From assembly GCA_033439265.1 (NCBI GenBank), contig JAVTVX010000017.1, positions 10,562,001 through 10,626,000 of the forward strand: 64,000 nucleotides of DNA, in the 5' to 3' direction. The number at the start of each line of letters is the position of its first letter. Within the stretch, counting starts at the first letter, position 1. The DNA is from Dillenia suffruticosa. Its lineage: Eukaryota > Streptophyta > Magnoliopsida > Dilleniales > Dilleniaceae. Below the pieces are notes generated by a model. That model made no database searches and had not been told where the DNA came from. It was given only the letters and a program-made list of their open reading frames with translations. This document shows positions 41,901 through 47,468 of the stretch, in pieces. The position numbers and the translations under genes are program-made.

Positions 41901-43713
41901 GGATTGTATTTTTTCTTTCCTTTGTAGTTGGTTGTTGACCCTTTGAAGAGGAGTTTTCGGTTTATTTGTTTTTTTGCCGAGGATTTCTTATCCTTGGTGT
42001 CTTCGTATATTCTTTCTTATCCTAATATAATTTTTTTCCTATCAAGAGAGAATGACGGATAGACACAGACAGACCGACCCTCTTTACCCAAATGCACCAA
42101 ATTTAGATATTTGATCCTATCCCATGAAAGATTAGCCTCCTTACCCTACCCAAAGCTTCTAAACTCAATCACAAACAAACCATTCATACCATTTGAACAA
42201 ACCAAAAGCTCACCAAGGAGCCAAAATGACCTGCTCCGCAAATCCGTAACAAAAGGACGATGTAAAAGAGCAAATGATCTCCTAATTAATTACTATTCCG
42301 CCAAGATGTAGGAAGAAAAGGCTCTGAAAAACCAATGAATGTATAAAAGCCTCAACTATGAAAGAAACTTTAGATTTCCAAATGAAAGCAGCAAGAAGAA
42401 AAGAATATGCATTTCAAAGCCGAATAAGATGGTCAAAAAATTATTTACAAGAGAAAATACCGAAATGATCAAGGTTCCAAATTCTCCTATTGGAACCCAA
42501 AGAAGATGGATGGGCATTTTGCAAGTAAGGGATCAAAAAAAAAAAAAAAAAGGAATCTTGTGCAACAGAAACCAACATAAAATTTCCCACTCACCATATC
42601 ATAGAACTTAGAAAACAAGCACCCCATTACTCACTTCTTCCATCTTTTTTAGAGCCCTTTATCTCCATACGACTATATCGTACTCAAACTCAACCTTAAA
42701 GATTGAAACGATCCTTCAACTTCTCCCAACATCCTCTAAACTTCATTTGCAGCCAAATCAACATCCAAAATTTTCCTACCTTTGCTAACTGTCTATTTCT
42801 GTTTCATTCATTTGCATAAAAGCTGTCTAACCACAGAATAATGAGTCTTCTTAAACATGGGATGTAAGACAACTAAATTCAACATTAGTAAACTAGGAGA
42901 AATAATAACATAACCAAAGGTAGAAGACCTGGCATACAGCTAATCAAACTCAACGTTACTGGAATTCTCTAGGGAAGACAGACTGTGAGAAGCTTTTCAT
43001 TGGACCAATCCTGGAAAGATCATCATATGAGAGATGAGGGTGTTCAAGGATGTGCCTGTCGTGATATGGAATGATAGTGCAAACAACCTCTAGCATAAAA
43101 TTTCTCACGGCCAAGTGGACTCGCAATGGAAGACAAAGCTGATTCCCCATAGGCATTCCTACTGTAAATTGAAGTCTATGTGTAGTTGCCTCCATGGTTG
43201 ATAAATTCAATTCCGTATTCTATTTACAGTAAAGGACAGAAGAACAAGATGTCATCCCCCCCCATGGCCCAATAGCTGCCACGTAAACAGTTAAGGGTTC
43301 AGAGTTATAACCAAGCCCTATAAATGGGATTTAATATAAAGGGCATCAAAAGAACAAGTGGGTCGAAGCCCCGGCTTATTATTTCTTCATAAAGGATTGA
43401 TTTTTTTACCTAACCTAAAAATAGAGGACAGAAAAGAATAGAGATGAAGCTCCTAATGCTTTCTGGAGATAAGGGTATCCTGATTACTAGTAAGAGACAC
43501 GATAAGCATCAATTACAAAGCATTGATTTCAAAATGCCATTGACTCGCACAATTTGAACAAAATATGAGCAATCAGATACGTTGCAATTGAATTACGATC
43601 ACAGACATTACAAATTCAAACAGAAATTCGAGGAAGACTTACATGAAAACGAGCCATAAAATGATGGAAACGAAGAGAAATCCGAAAAGGAACTTCACAG
43701 GCGAGGCTGCCAT
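2994..43713 (-). CDS. SAB: SABRE/KIP-like giant bridge-like lipid-transfer protein gene (3' end outside window)
   Basis: Whole-gene entry for a SABRE/KINKY POLLEN homologue (animal BLTP2/hobbit, yeast Fmp27, maize APT1). The family forms long hydrophobic grooves at ER-plasma membrane contacts and affects plant cell expansion and tip growth. Thirteen exons: 43643-43713, 35241-35352, 33051-33314, 30526-30791, 26742-26949, 18391-18561, 18208-18285, 13198-13449, 7769-9874, 5061-6897, 4684-4835, 3274-3630, 2994-3112. All introns are GT-AG, and exon lengths keep one frame for 5,993 nt (about 1,997 residues). The order of blocks matches what I know of Arabidopsis SABRE: N-terminal membrane anchor, then GFRVGGWK, VKLGVGFISRDPKL, APEMTVVLYSIDG, SRWPRFGVPR, ADNCQRVFVYGLKLLW and APTDVDPGAG. 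Exon 13 ends inside a codon, so the gene continues left of base 1. The family is about 2,600 residues. Identification is by recalled family sequence, not a search. Confidence 0.93.
3274..3630 (-). CDS. SAB: SABRE exon 12
   Basis: 357 nt, 119 codons. Starts GRFLLAAVSGRILARSFHSI, continues VMLEHVQAHVAPTDVDPGAG and RVFMPCDMYFRYTRHKGGTP, and ends ELK before GTTGGT. This is the most conserved stretch of the plant SABRE C-terminal half. Acceptor TACCAG. Confidence 0.93.
3631..4683 (-). other. SABRE intron 11
   Basis: 1,053-bp GT-AG intron. AT-rich, with short ORFs on both strands that resemble nothing. No repeat recognised. Confidence 0.75.
4684..4835 (-). CDS. SAB: SABRE exon 11
   Basis: 152 nt, phase 1 to 0. 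Codes AKDGNVNDAEERNHRLSP, then the conserved GTRHFMVNVIEPQFNLHSEE ending in AN before GTAAGT. Acceptor ACCAG, with CAG reused as the border. It has no ATG-started ORF of its own and is recognised from the family sequence. Confidence 0.9.
5061..6897 (-). CDS. SAB: SABRE exon 10
   Basis: 1,837 nt (about residues 1177-1789), phase 0 to 1. Begins ATCFQPQISQEVYIGRWRKV after TTGCAG. Highly conserved blocks follow: MLRSASGTTPPLKTYMDLPL, FGAHDLAWLIRFWNMNYIPP, RTFSRWPRFGVPR, EKHRDDGFLLSSDYFTIRRQ, APKADPARLLAWQEAG and DPSDDDGYNVVIADNCQRVF. The C-terminal 60 residues are low-complexity (Ser/Gly/Pro/Gln), as in relatives. The donor GTAAAT lies 15 bases before an in-frame stop that would follow if the intron were retained. 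Confidence 0.93.
6898..7768 (-). other. SABRE intron 9 with a 17-G homopolymer
   Basis: 871-bp GT-AG intron between the two largest exons. It contains an uninterrupted plus-strand G run at 7610-7626 following CCC. Otherwise unremarkable. Confidence 0.75.
7769..9874 (-). CDS. SAB: SABRE exon 9 (largest exon)
   Basis: 2,106 nt, 702 codons (about residues 475-1176). It opens after TTGTAG with GCSQSSHVFANNISSMGTAV and closes with GRLVLAQQ before GTTGGT. It carries the long central groove region, with a predicted coiled or charged stretch around RYHYRLL-type residues and RLKFLDELI. No stop codons interrupt the 2.1 kb, and the family reading order is preserved. The first in-frame ATG inside this exon is not a start; the exon is internal. 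Confidence 0.93.
10810..10862. repeat. Compound (CT)n(CA)n microsatellite
   Basis: About 16 CT units pass directly into about 10 CA units, followed by a short GTGCGCGCAC palindrome. Lies in SABRE intron 8. Confidence 0.95.
11367..11404. repeat. (CA)n microsatellite
   Basis: About 19 uninterrupted CA units in SABRE intron 8. Confidence 0.95.
13198..13449 (-). CDS. SAB: SABRE exon 8
   Basis: 252 nt, 84 codons. Landmarks: KAEIDVKFGGTRCNIIMNRL, EPWMNWH, a Lys/Glu-rich variable loop, then the well conserved FKAIMWASTVSAPEMTVVLY and SIDGLPLYH. Acceptor TGGCAG, donor GTAAGT. Confidence 0.92.
14931..14970. repeat. (GA)n microsatellite
   Basis: About 20 uninterrupted GA units in SABRE intron 7. Confidence 0.95.
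15100..15700 (-). mobile_element. LINE fragment (C-terminal zf-RVT region)
   Basis: On the minus strand, bases around 15510 down to 15410 read GPSKMENFAWMVLLK, stop, ISINGMLQSRRP. This is the pattern typical of the zinc-binding reverse-transcriptase-associated tail of plant LINEs (PSK..FAW then DMLQ.R). Frames are broken and the edges approximate. Inside SABRE intron 7, in the same orientation as the gene. Confidence 0.55.
16130..16545 (-). mobile_element. Degenerate Ty1/copia reverse-transcriptase fragment
   Basis: Minus-strand frames give TVTLVAKMNFVRFMLLCATN (about 16525-16465), then QLNVKNALLKWLYGE (about 16445-16400), then MLIVYIDE (about 16190-16165). These match the copia motifs TFSPVAK..S.R.LL, QLDVKNAFL and the YVDD active site in correct order, with YVDD decayed to YIDE. 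Stops and frameshifts interrupt it. Old insertion in SABRE intron 7. Confidence 0.65.
18208..18285 (-). CDS. SAB: SABRE exon 7
   Basis: 78 nt, 26 codons: LLKEAGTSLLEILKVDIVSS then VYVPTQ. Acceptor TGTCAG, donor GTAACT. Joins exon 8 (PTSPVKAEIDVKFGG) in frame to give the family segment. Confidence 0.9.
18391..18561 (-). CDS. SAB: SABRE exon 6
   Basis: 171 nt, 57 codons, phase 0 to 0. It codes VCFNLPKLYVRFEHQGHDLV and ends with RLDVQIDLSEIH, a conserved groove segment. Acceptor TGGCAG, donor GTATGT. Separated from exon 7 by an intron of only 105 bp (18286-18390). Confidence 0.9.
18900..19760 (-). mobile_element. LINE 3' end (zf-RVT domain and 3' tail)
   Basis: Minus-strand frames around 19370-18960 read NHLFLHCSIVREMSNR, TVCDNAWVCSKR, GKKDAPLL and KIIGL, i.e. 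the C-terminal zinc-binding region of plant LINE ORF2 (HLFLHC). The lower edge carries a LINE-type 3' end: GTTCATTTT, CTAATATATTTT and an A-run (T-run at about 18880-18891 on the plus strand). Sense to SABRE in intron 5. Confidence 0.65.
23020..24900 (-). mobile_element. LINE ORF2 3' half with 3' tail
   Basis: Minus-strand frames in order: CEDDTILFKSR (about 24740-24710, decayed FADD box), SRIPSRGNPRSIYFWD, TLIAMRLTGIPFYFLSLFRV and PIGVANKIVKLM (about 24530-24320), GLGLDNMFFKNISLV (about 24215-24170), then HCSIAQKMWNHFF and FLANFKGWFW (about 23385-23270). This is the plant LINE RT thumb and zf-RVT tail. The 3' end near 23020-23100 resembles the tails at 36660 and 41990. Frameshifts make it inactive. 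In SABRE intron 5, sense to the gene. Confidence 0.75.
23674..23949. repeat. Tandem duplication of about 130 bp inside the LINE fragment
   Basis: Two adjacent, nearly identical units, about 23674-23821 and 23822-23949. Both run from GGGAGGGAGCAC through ATGGAAACTAGGGAACAAAA to AAGTCTTTCATAGGG. The first unit carries an extra short internal repeat of GGAAACTAGGGAA. Confidence 0.85.
25380..26260 (+). mobile_element. LTR-like block (possible solo LTR)
   Basis: The block has a TATA-like TATAAAAAGGGTT at about 25781, AATAAA-type signals shortly downstream, and a non-coding, LTR-like make-up. I could not define its terminal TG/CA ends or a target-site duplication. The call rests on promoter-like layout only. 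Confidence 0.3.
26742..26949 (-). CDS. SAB: SABRE exon 5
   Basis: 208 nt. The first base completes a Ser codon with exon 4, then EVGVSVKLLDVALGDVSMNL. A Ser/Asn/Lys-rich stretch follows, and the exon ends at FPEK before GTGAGC. Acceptor is CTCAG. Frame and family position both agree with exon 6, which begins VCFNLPKLYV. Confidence 0.88.
26950..30525 (-). other. SABRE intron 4
   Basis: 3.6-kb intron. Apart from the gypsy remnant, the 27300-27780 part probably holds its 5' LTR. Downstream, 29565-29625 and 30085-30145 are diverged direct repeats. No host gene seen. Confidence 0.65.
27780..29300 (+). mobile_element. Ty3/gypsy gag-protease remnant with primer-binding site
   Basis: TGGTATCAGAGA at about 27781, a match to the initiator-Met tRNA 3' end, serves as primer-binding site. 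Broken plus-strand frames then give FEWKPTAENRKVLFVKLKLK and GTALQWWKSFDEQCARQGK (28210-28320), MKSKLRKQFLPA, LRQNNILIEKYSAELNNL, SIRDKMGVVHLYNIEDACQY, a stretch before PQRRVNL, DEIDVHPAQGESLVVR, and NGGSMENIISKE (about 29075). This is the gag and aspartic-protease order of plant chromovirus-type gypsy elements. The protease catalytic Asp is replaced by Asn. Stops and frameshifts show decay. In SABRE intron 4, antisense. Confidence 0.75.
30526..30791 (-). CDS. SAB: SABRE exon 4
   Basis: 266 nt, starts in phase 0 with TPKASIEVKELNVNISKDG and ends with CEELCISCEFGHD plus two bases of a split codon before GTAAGG. It corresponds to the SABRE block that precedes the family's VGV segment. Confidence 0.9.
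30792..33050 (-). other. SABRE intron 3
   Basis: 2.26-kb intron with a T12-G10 homopolymer pair at 31493-31514 and a C10-A pair near 32091. No element or gene recognised. Confidence 0.7.
33051..33314 (-). CDS. SAB: SABRE exon 3
   Basis: 264 nt, 88 codons, phase 0 to 0. It codes GAIESVSVGEIRLSLRQSLV, then KLGVGFISRDPKLQILICDL and a basic Ser/Lys-rich loop (about residues 113-130), then GKWMFVANMARFLSVSVTDL. Acceptor TTACAG and donor GTAAGC are both clean. Conservation with Arabidopsis SABRE is high except in the loop. Confidence 0.92.
33315..35240 (-). other. SABRE intron 2
   Basis: 1.93-kb intron. The 34745-34980 part is a degenerate array of GGAACC/AACCAG-like words, ending in an A-run and a CT-rich tract (34998-35034). 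It looks like an old repeat but I cannot name it. Confidence 0.6.
35241..35352 (-). CDS. SAB: SABRE exon 2
   Basis: 112 nt. The acceptor TTGCAG restores the split Ile codon from exon 1. It codes FASRMLAWLLSQIMGASVGF followed by RVGGWKCFRDVVVKFRK, the highly conserved start of the SABRE groove. It ends in phase 0 at GTTTTT, a weak GT donor. Confidence 0.92.
36340..36728 (+). mobile_element. LINE 3' tail (copy A) with terminal hairpin
   Basis: Ends in CCAAGGAT-CTCTT-ATCCTTGG (stems 36654-36661 and 36667-36674), then TTTGTACATTTTC, CCTAATACAATTTTTG and an A-run at 36721-36728. The same end is found at 41977-42050. The upper edge is approximate and no coding part was recognised. Confidence 0.55.
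37249..37738 (-). mobile_element. Gypsy LTR 3' portion, inverted copy
   Basis: Read on the minus strand this ends GGAGGCATCACACC...GGGTCGTCACA, the terminal signature of large plant gypsy LTRs. It is inverted and diverged relative to 40490-40912. Shared words include GTGGCTTGATG, GTTTACAAGTTATTTATTA and TAGGAGAATAAAAGTT-like blocks. Confidence 0.6.
37740..38489 (+). mobile_element. Ty3/gypsy integrase C-terminal/chromodomain-side remnant
   Basis: Plus-strand frames give GSWADHLMLIQFAYNNKFQA (about 37785-37840), then FEVEDNVFLRVFPIRGVIRF (about 38028-38088), SPRFVGPFEILDRIGPATYK and HPTFHVSMLQRYVHNPSHVI. These are the end of a gypsy integrase and the GPF/Y module. A purine tract TAAGGGGGAACGA (about 38476-38488) is the polypurine tract directly before the LTR that starts TGTAAGGACC. 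Frames are partly broken. In SABRE intron 1. Confidence 0.75.
38490..40912 (+). mobile_element. Ty3/gypsy 3' LTR (about 2.4 kb, old)
   Basis: Begins TGTAAGGACCC immediately after the polypurine tract and is inferred to end at the AGGAGGCATAAGACC...GCAGGTCATCA block, which matches the terminal sequence of the inverted copy at 37249. The length is typical of large plant gypsy LTRs. The right border is inferred and may include other insertions. Confidence 0.5.
41100..42050 (+). mobile_element. LINE 3' tail (copy B) with terminal hairpin
   Basis: Ends CCGAGGAT-TTCTT-ATCCTTGG (41977-41984 and 41990-41997), then CTTCGTATATTC and CCTAATATAATTTTTT near 42030. An open frame at 41269-41652 (127 codons) lies upstream; it has no motif I recognise and might be decayed LINE sequence. 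The left edge is approximate. Confidence 0.5.
43643..43713 (-). CDS. SAB: SABRE exon 1 (start codon, membrane anchor)
   Basis: 71 nt starting at ATG 43713 and coding MAASPVKFLFGFLFVSIILW plus three residues. The stretch from residue 7 to 24 is hydrophobic and should anchor the protein in the ER membrane, as in other BLTP2-type proteins. The exon ends in phase 2 before a GTAAGT donor. The start is chosen because it gives the family N-terminus directly. No exon is needed upstream. Confidence 0.92.
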
Positions 43714-44260
43714 TTTTGTTTCCTTCACACACGCTAACACATAGAAAGATCCTTTCAAAATCTAGTGCTTAGGCGGTCGCATTATCCAAAATCGAAGAAT
43801 TCAACGAAAATGCAACCTCTGCACATCACTCCTCCACTGCATCGCAAATCAGATAAAACCCTGGAAAATAGACAAAGACAGAAGAGACTTGCGGGTGAAG
43901 GTGAGAGAAGCTGGGGAAATTTTGGAGAGAATGAGTCCGAGACGAAAACGAGAAGATCGAAGAGAGAGGGAGCTACAGAGCATTTAAAGGGAACGGGATG
44001 GATCGGATCCGCGATGTGCGAGCGAGAGAGGGAGGGGGAGGGAGAGAGGGTGCAGATTTTGATGGCGCGTGGGCGACTGATGATGGGGATGATGAATCAA
44101 TCACCCAAGTGTCGTCTGTCTCCGGATCCCGGTGTGTGGGCTCGGCTACGGAGAAAGGGTAATGGTTTTGGTTCGTTTTTCGTACAACGTGCGTGTCATG
44201 TCCCCCTTACACGCATCGATTCATACTCGCCCTTTAAAGATTTTATCATTTTTATCTTAA
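43714..44260 (-). promoter_or_regulatory. SABRE 5' leader and proximal promoter
   Basis: Upstream of the ATG. In the gene's orientation, 43905-44060 is rich in CTCTC/CCCTC pyrimidine runs, typical of plant 5' leaders and core promoters. Local GC content is higher than the flanks. The transcription start is not determinable here. A 202-codon plus-strand ORF across this region is judged a by-product of the purine-rich opposite strand. Confidence 0.5.
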
Positions 44261-45110
44261 TTATGCTATTTATTGGAAAATTATCGACCCTCGTTTTCGT
44301 TTGGGAGTTACTAATAATTAAGAAATTTAATAAAAACTTAAACAAAACTAAAGATTTTCATATAAATCAATAAATAATATTTCACATGTGAAAATTTTTA
44401 ATCTAAATTGAGTTAAAATCACTTATTTCTTTTGGATGATTAAGTATTTTAGAATAAAAAAATATCATAGATTATCATCTATTGTCCATAATCCAAATAT
44501 TGTGATGTAGAATGATTATCAAATTTAAATCATTTCCTTTTTGAATAATCTCTCTCTACCATGAAAAATAATGACTTCTCATTTTCATCCCTTAAAAAAA
44601 TGGCCTTCCCTACTTTTGTTTTAAACCCAAGTCCATTCCTTCACACCAGGGAAGAGGTTCTTTTTTTGAACCTTTTGAAAAGAGAAAATTTGAGATTAAG
44701 AGGTGGTTACCAAAAAATAAAAGAAAAAACACCCCTACCCTTTTCATTTTAAATTCAAATTCAAAAGAAAAATGAGATTAAATCGGGTCTACTCTCGTGG
44801 GCAGACTTGTCCCATTTTCCAACAAAAGTATTGGTATGTGTGAAAAAAGTAATTGTTTCATTATATTTGTTGAGAAATTTGTTTCATTATATTTGTTGGT
44901 CCATGGCCGTCTAAATAATTAAATGTAATCAATTTTATTCAATATATTTAAAAAATATCATAATATTTGTTTATCATTTATAAATTATATGTTTAAAGAT
45001 ATGTCAAACCATGAATGGAAATCAATAAGACATCCAATAGACCATTGTTTTTAGGCCGGTCATCTCTATTATAATAAATATTTTATAAAATTTTTAAGAT
45101 AAATGTTAAT
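44261..45110. other. Intergenic, nothing recognised
   Basis: AT-rich spacer upstream of SABRE. No coding signal or repeat that I can name. Confidence 0.6.
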
Positions 45111-45127
45111 CAACTCTACAATTGAAT

Positions 45128-45202
45128 TTTTTTTTTGGATACGGATTTGAATATGGAATTATTAGATTGGAAGAGGAGGATTTGTACCATTAGACTATCT
45201 CA
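45128..45202 (-). mobile_element. tRNA-like mini-retroposon with 17-bp target-site duplication
   Basis: On the minus strand a 66-base body starts TGAGATAGTCTAATGGTAC and ends TTCAAATCCGTATCC, followed by nine to ten A. It carries a pol III A box (TAGTCTAATGG) and B box (TATTCAAATCC) at tRNA-like spacing. The insert is flanked by identical 17-bp direct repeats, CAACTCTACAATTGAAT, at 45111-45127 and 45203-45219. The structure is that of a tRNA-derived retroposed copy, either a very short SINE or a tRNA retropseudogene. Confidence 0.8.
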
Positions 45203-45736
45203 CAACTCTACAATTGAATGCATTTAAAAACAATTGAATTAGAGCAAAAGCGAGAAAATCGGAAATAATTTGAGGTAATAGGATGAATTTGTGAGTGTTT
45301 TTTAATATATTTTCGGTTTGAGATGAAAAAATTTTAAAATTCTGTATTGAGGAAAATTTGGGTCCATGCAAACTTTGATCATACAAAAGATTTTCTTATG
45401 AACTATTTTATCCTTACAATCTAAGCCCCTTTCAACCACTGTAATCAAAATGGAGTTTGGTCATTCCATGTTTCATTTCATTGTTAGAGAGGCTTATTTC
45501 AAAAGTTCGAATAGTCGATCAACCCCTTGAGGTGGTGGCCTTGTTCCTGTGCTCCTCCGACATCACCGTCCGTCACTCATGAGCGGGTAGAGGGTTACAA
45601 CAAAGAAAATGAAGAGATTGGAGCTCTAGTCAATGGGGATAATTGGGTGGTGAGTAACAAAGGCATCAGAGTTTCCAAACTTGTTTTGTACCAGAGAGGT
45701 ATAGTTAAACTGAGCTTTAACCTAGTTTATTAGGGG

Positions 45737-45940
45737 TGGTTTTTTTTTTTTTTTATCATGATTTTACCATTAACCCAGTATCCGAAATTTCATTCTGATT
45801 AATTTAAGTCGATCGCTTGTAGGGCTTATTTTAGGGGATAGGTCTCCCGACGCTAATTTTTTCATTCTCATGGGGATCAAAACCCTGATTATAGTTGAGG
45901 GGCGTCAATACCCGATCCAACTGAGCCATTTTACATATCT
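45737..45940 (-). mobile_element. tRNA-derived SINE, copy 1
   Basis: On the minus strand it begins near AAATGGCTCAGTTGGATCGG, with an A box TGGCTCAGTTGG, then a B-box-like GGGTTTTGATCCC. It ends in an A-run (T-run at about 45740-45754 on the plus strand). It aligns along its length to 46586-46778. I could not find convincing target-site duplications for this copy. Confidence 0.6.
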
Positions 45941-46585
45941 TTCTTTTGGAGCGGTTTTAATGGGGCATTGAATAATTATCAAAACATTAAATTTGTTTAG
46001 ATTTGTTACCCGTTTTATGTTTCACTCTAGTTATTTTCAAGTTAGGGTTTTTGGAATTTTGGTGGTTTAGGCGTTGAGAGTGGATGTTAATGATATGGAT
46101 AGATGGGAGAGTGATTGTTTCAACACTATTCTCGTTAGAGGATTATGGAAATAACTATGTTTCATACGGGGTGCAGAGTTGAAAACAGGAGAGATCATGA
46201 GTTTGGAATCGAATTTCATTGGGTGCTGCAAACAAGGGGTGAAGGCATGACATGTAGTTGAGGAAGAACATATGTTTAAAAGAAATTATAAACATGCAAA
46301 AGAATCAGTATAAAGGCAATGAAATTCAAAGTGTAGGTGAACCTCTTTAGAGTTTACCAAAGAAATGTTGAAGGGAAATTAAAACAAATCACGAATAGAA
46401 TAAAAGAGTTTACCAAAAACAAATGATAAAAGAACAAAGGTACAAGGGTGTCTTTGTAGGGATGATTTGAAGAAAATTCGTGGGGAAGATTTCTGGAGAT
46501 GGATATCGTTTGCTCTTTTATGAGCAGGTGAACCTCTTTTATCATGCTTTGCATGATTTTCCTCTTCTTTTTCTATTTTAGTTTT

Positions 46586-46778
46586 TTTTTTTATCATGAC
46601 TTGACCACCAATTCAATATCTGAAGTTTCGTCTAACTAATTGGGGTCAACCGCTTGCAGGGTCCACTTTAGAGGACAGATCTCCCAACGCTGATTTTTTT
46701 CATTTCCATAGGATATCAAAATCCCAACTATAATTAAAGGGTATCAATGTCTAAATCAATTCAGCCAACGGACATTGA
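46586..46778 (-). mobile_element. tRNA-derived SINE, copy 2, with 18-bp target-site duplication
   Basis: Homologous to copy 1, sharing GACAGATCTCCCAACGCTGA-like and TATCATGA blocks. A-box-like TGGCTGAATTGA, B-box-like GATTTTGATATCC, and a terminal A-run. Flanked by perfect 18-bp direct repeats TTTTTCTATTTTAGTTTT at 46568-46585 and 46779-46796, direct evidence of retroposition. Confidence 0.75.
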
Positions 46779-47001
46779 TTTTTCTATTTTAGTTTTACTT
46801 GACCAATTCCAGAAAATGTTACAGGACAAAAATTGCCAAGACTATTTGAAGCTATAATTAAAAGATTGTTTTAGTTGATATTTTGTTCATATCATGAGCA
46901 CAATATTGAAGTTTGTTGGGGAGGGGGGGGGCGTAAAATCAACTCAAATCTTGTGAGGTGTTTTGATTTAGCTCAAGGTTCATGCCTTTTAGGTTCAGCA
47001 A

Positions 47002-47453
47002 TGTTAGATTATGGTGACTCAATCACGCAACGGAAGCAATAATTAACATTTTTCAGAATCATAAAAGATCAAGTTTACGGTGTACCTTAATCGGTGATTC
47101 GAATAATTTCGGAAACCGCAAACTTGGAACTGCAACAACTCGCAGTCGGGATGATAGTTACGTAAGACGAACTATTAACACAATACCACGACGTTCCAAC
47201 CCTTAACCCGGTGATTCGTGCGTTGATCGGAATCAATCCCTCTTGATCATCATCTCTCTTGATATTCTCTCCTTTTATTTTTCTTTTTTCATATAACTTA
47301 ACTTACCTTTTTTTTTGTTTTTTGTTTTTGAATCATAACTCCCGCAGGAGTTATTTGGAGAGTGAAATTAGGGGAGAGTGGGGTAATGGGTAACTACCCA
47401 TTACCCCCTTTGTTTTTGAAATTTAAATAGCCCCACGTGGGCATTACACAACA
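47002..47453 (-). repeat. 3' LTR of the copia element
   Basis: 452 bp with the same promoter-like layout as the 5' LTR (G-box 47432-47441, hairpin 47380-47407). Its outward end faces SABRE, whose ATG is 3.3 kb away in the same orientation. Confidence 0.95.
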
Positions 47454-47468
47454 TCTCCCACTTGCACA
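47454..47468 (-). other. Polypurine tract of the copia element
   Basis: AAGTGGGAGATG on the minus strand immediately before the 3' LTR, the standard plus-strand primer site. Confidence 0.8.

Larger units (their letters stand above)
35353..43642 (-). other. SABRE intron 1 (8.3 kb)
   Basis: First intron of SABRE. Hosts the gypsy remnant with inverted LTR and two LINE tails. The rest (35353-36340, 36730-37248, 42050-43642) is AT-rich without recognisable genes. Confidence 0.7.

Noticed and set aside
43765-44373. 202-codon plus-strand ORF
   Set aside because: Opposite the SABRE 5' leader, strongly Glu/Arg biased by the purine-rich strand, no motif; a compositional by-product.
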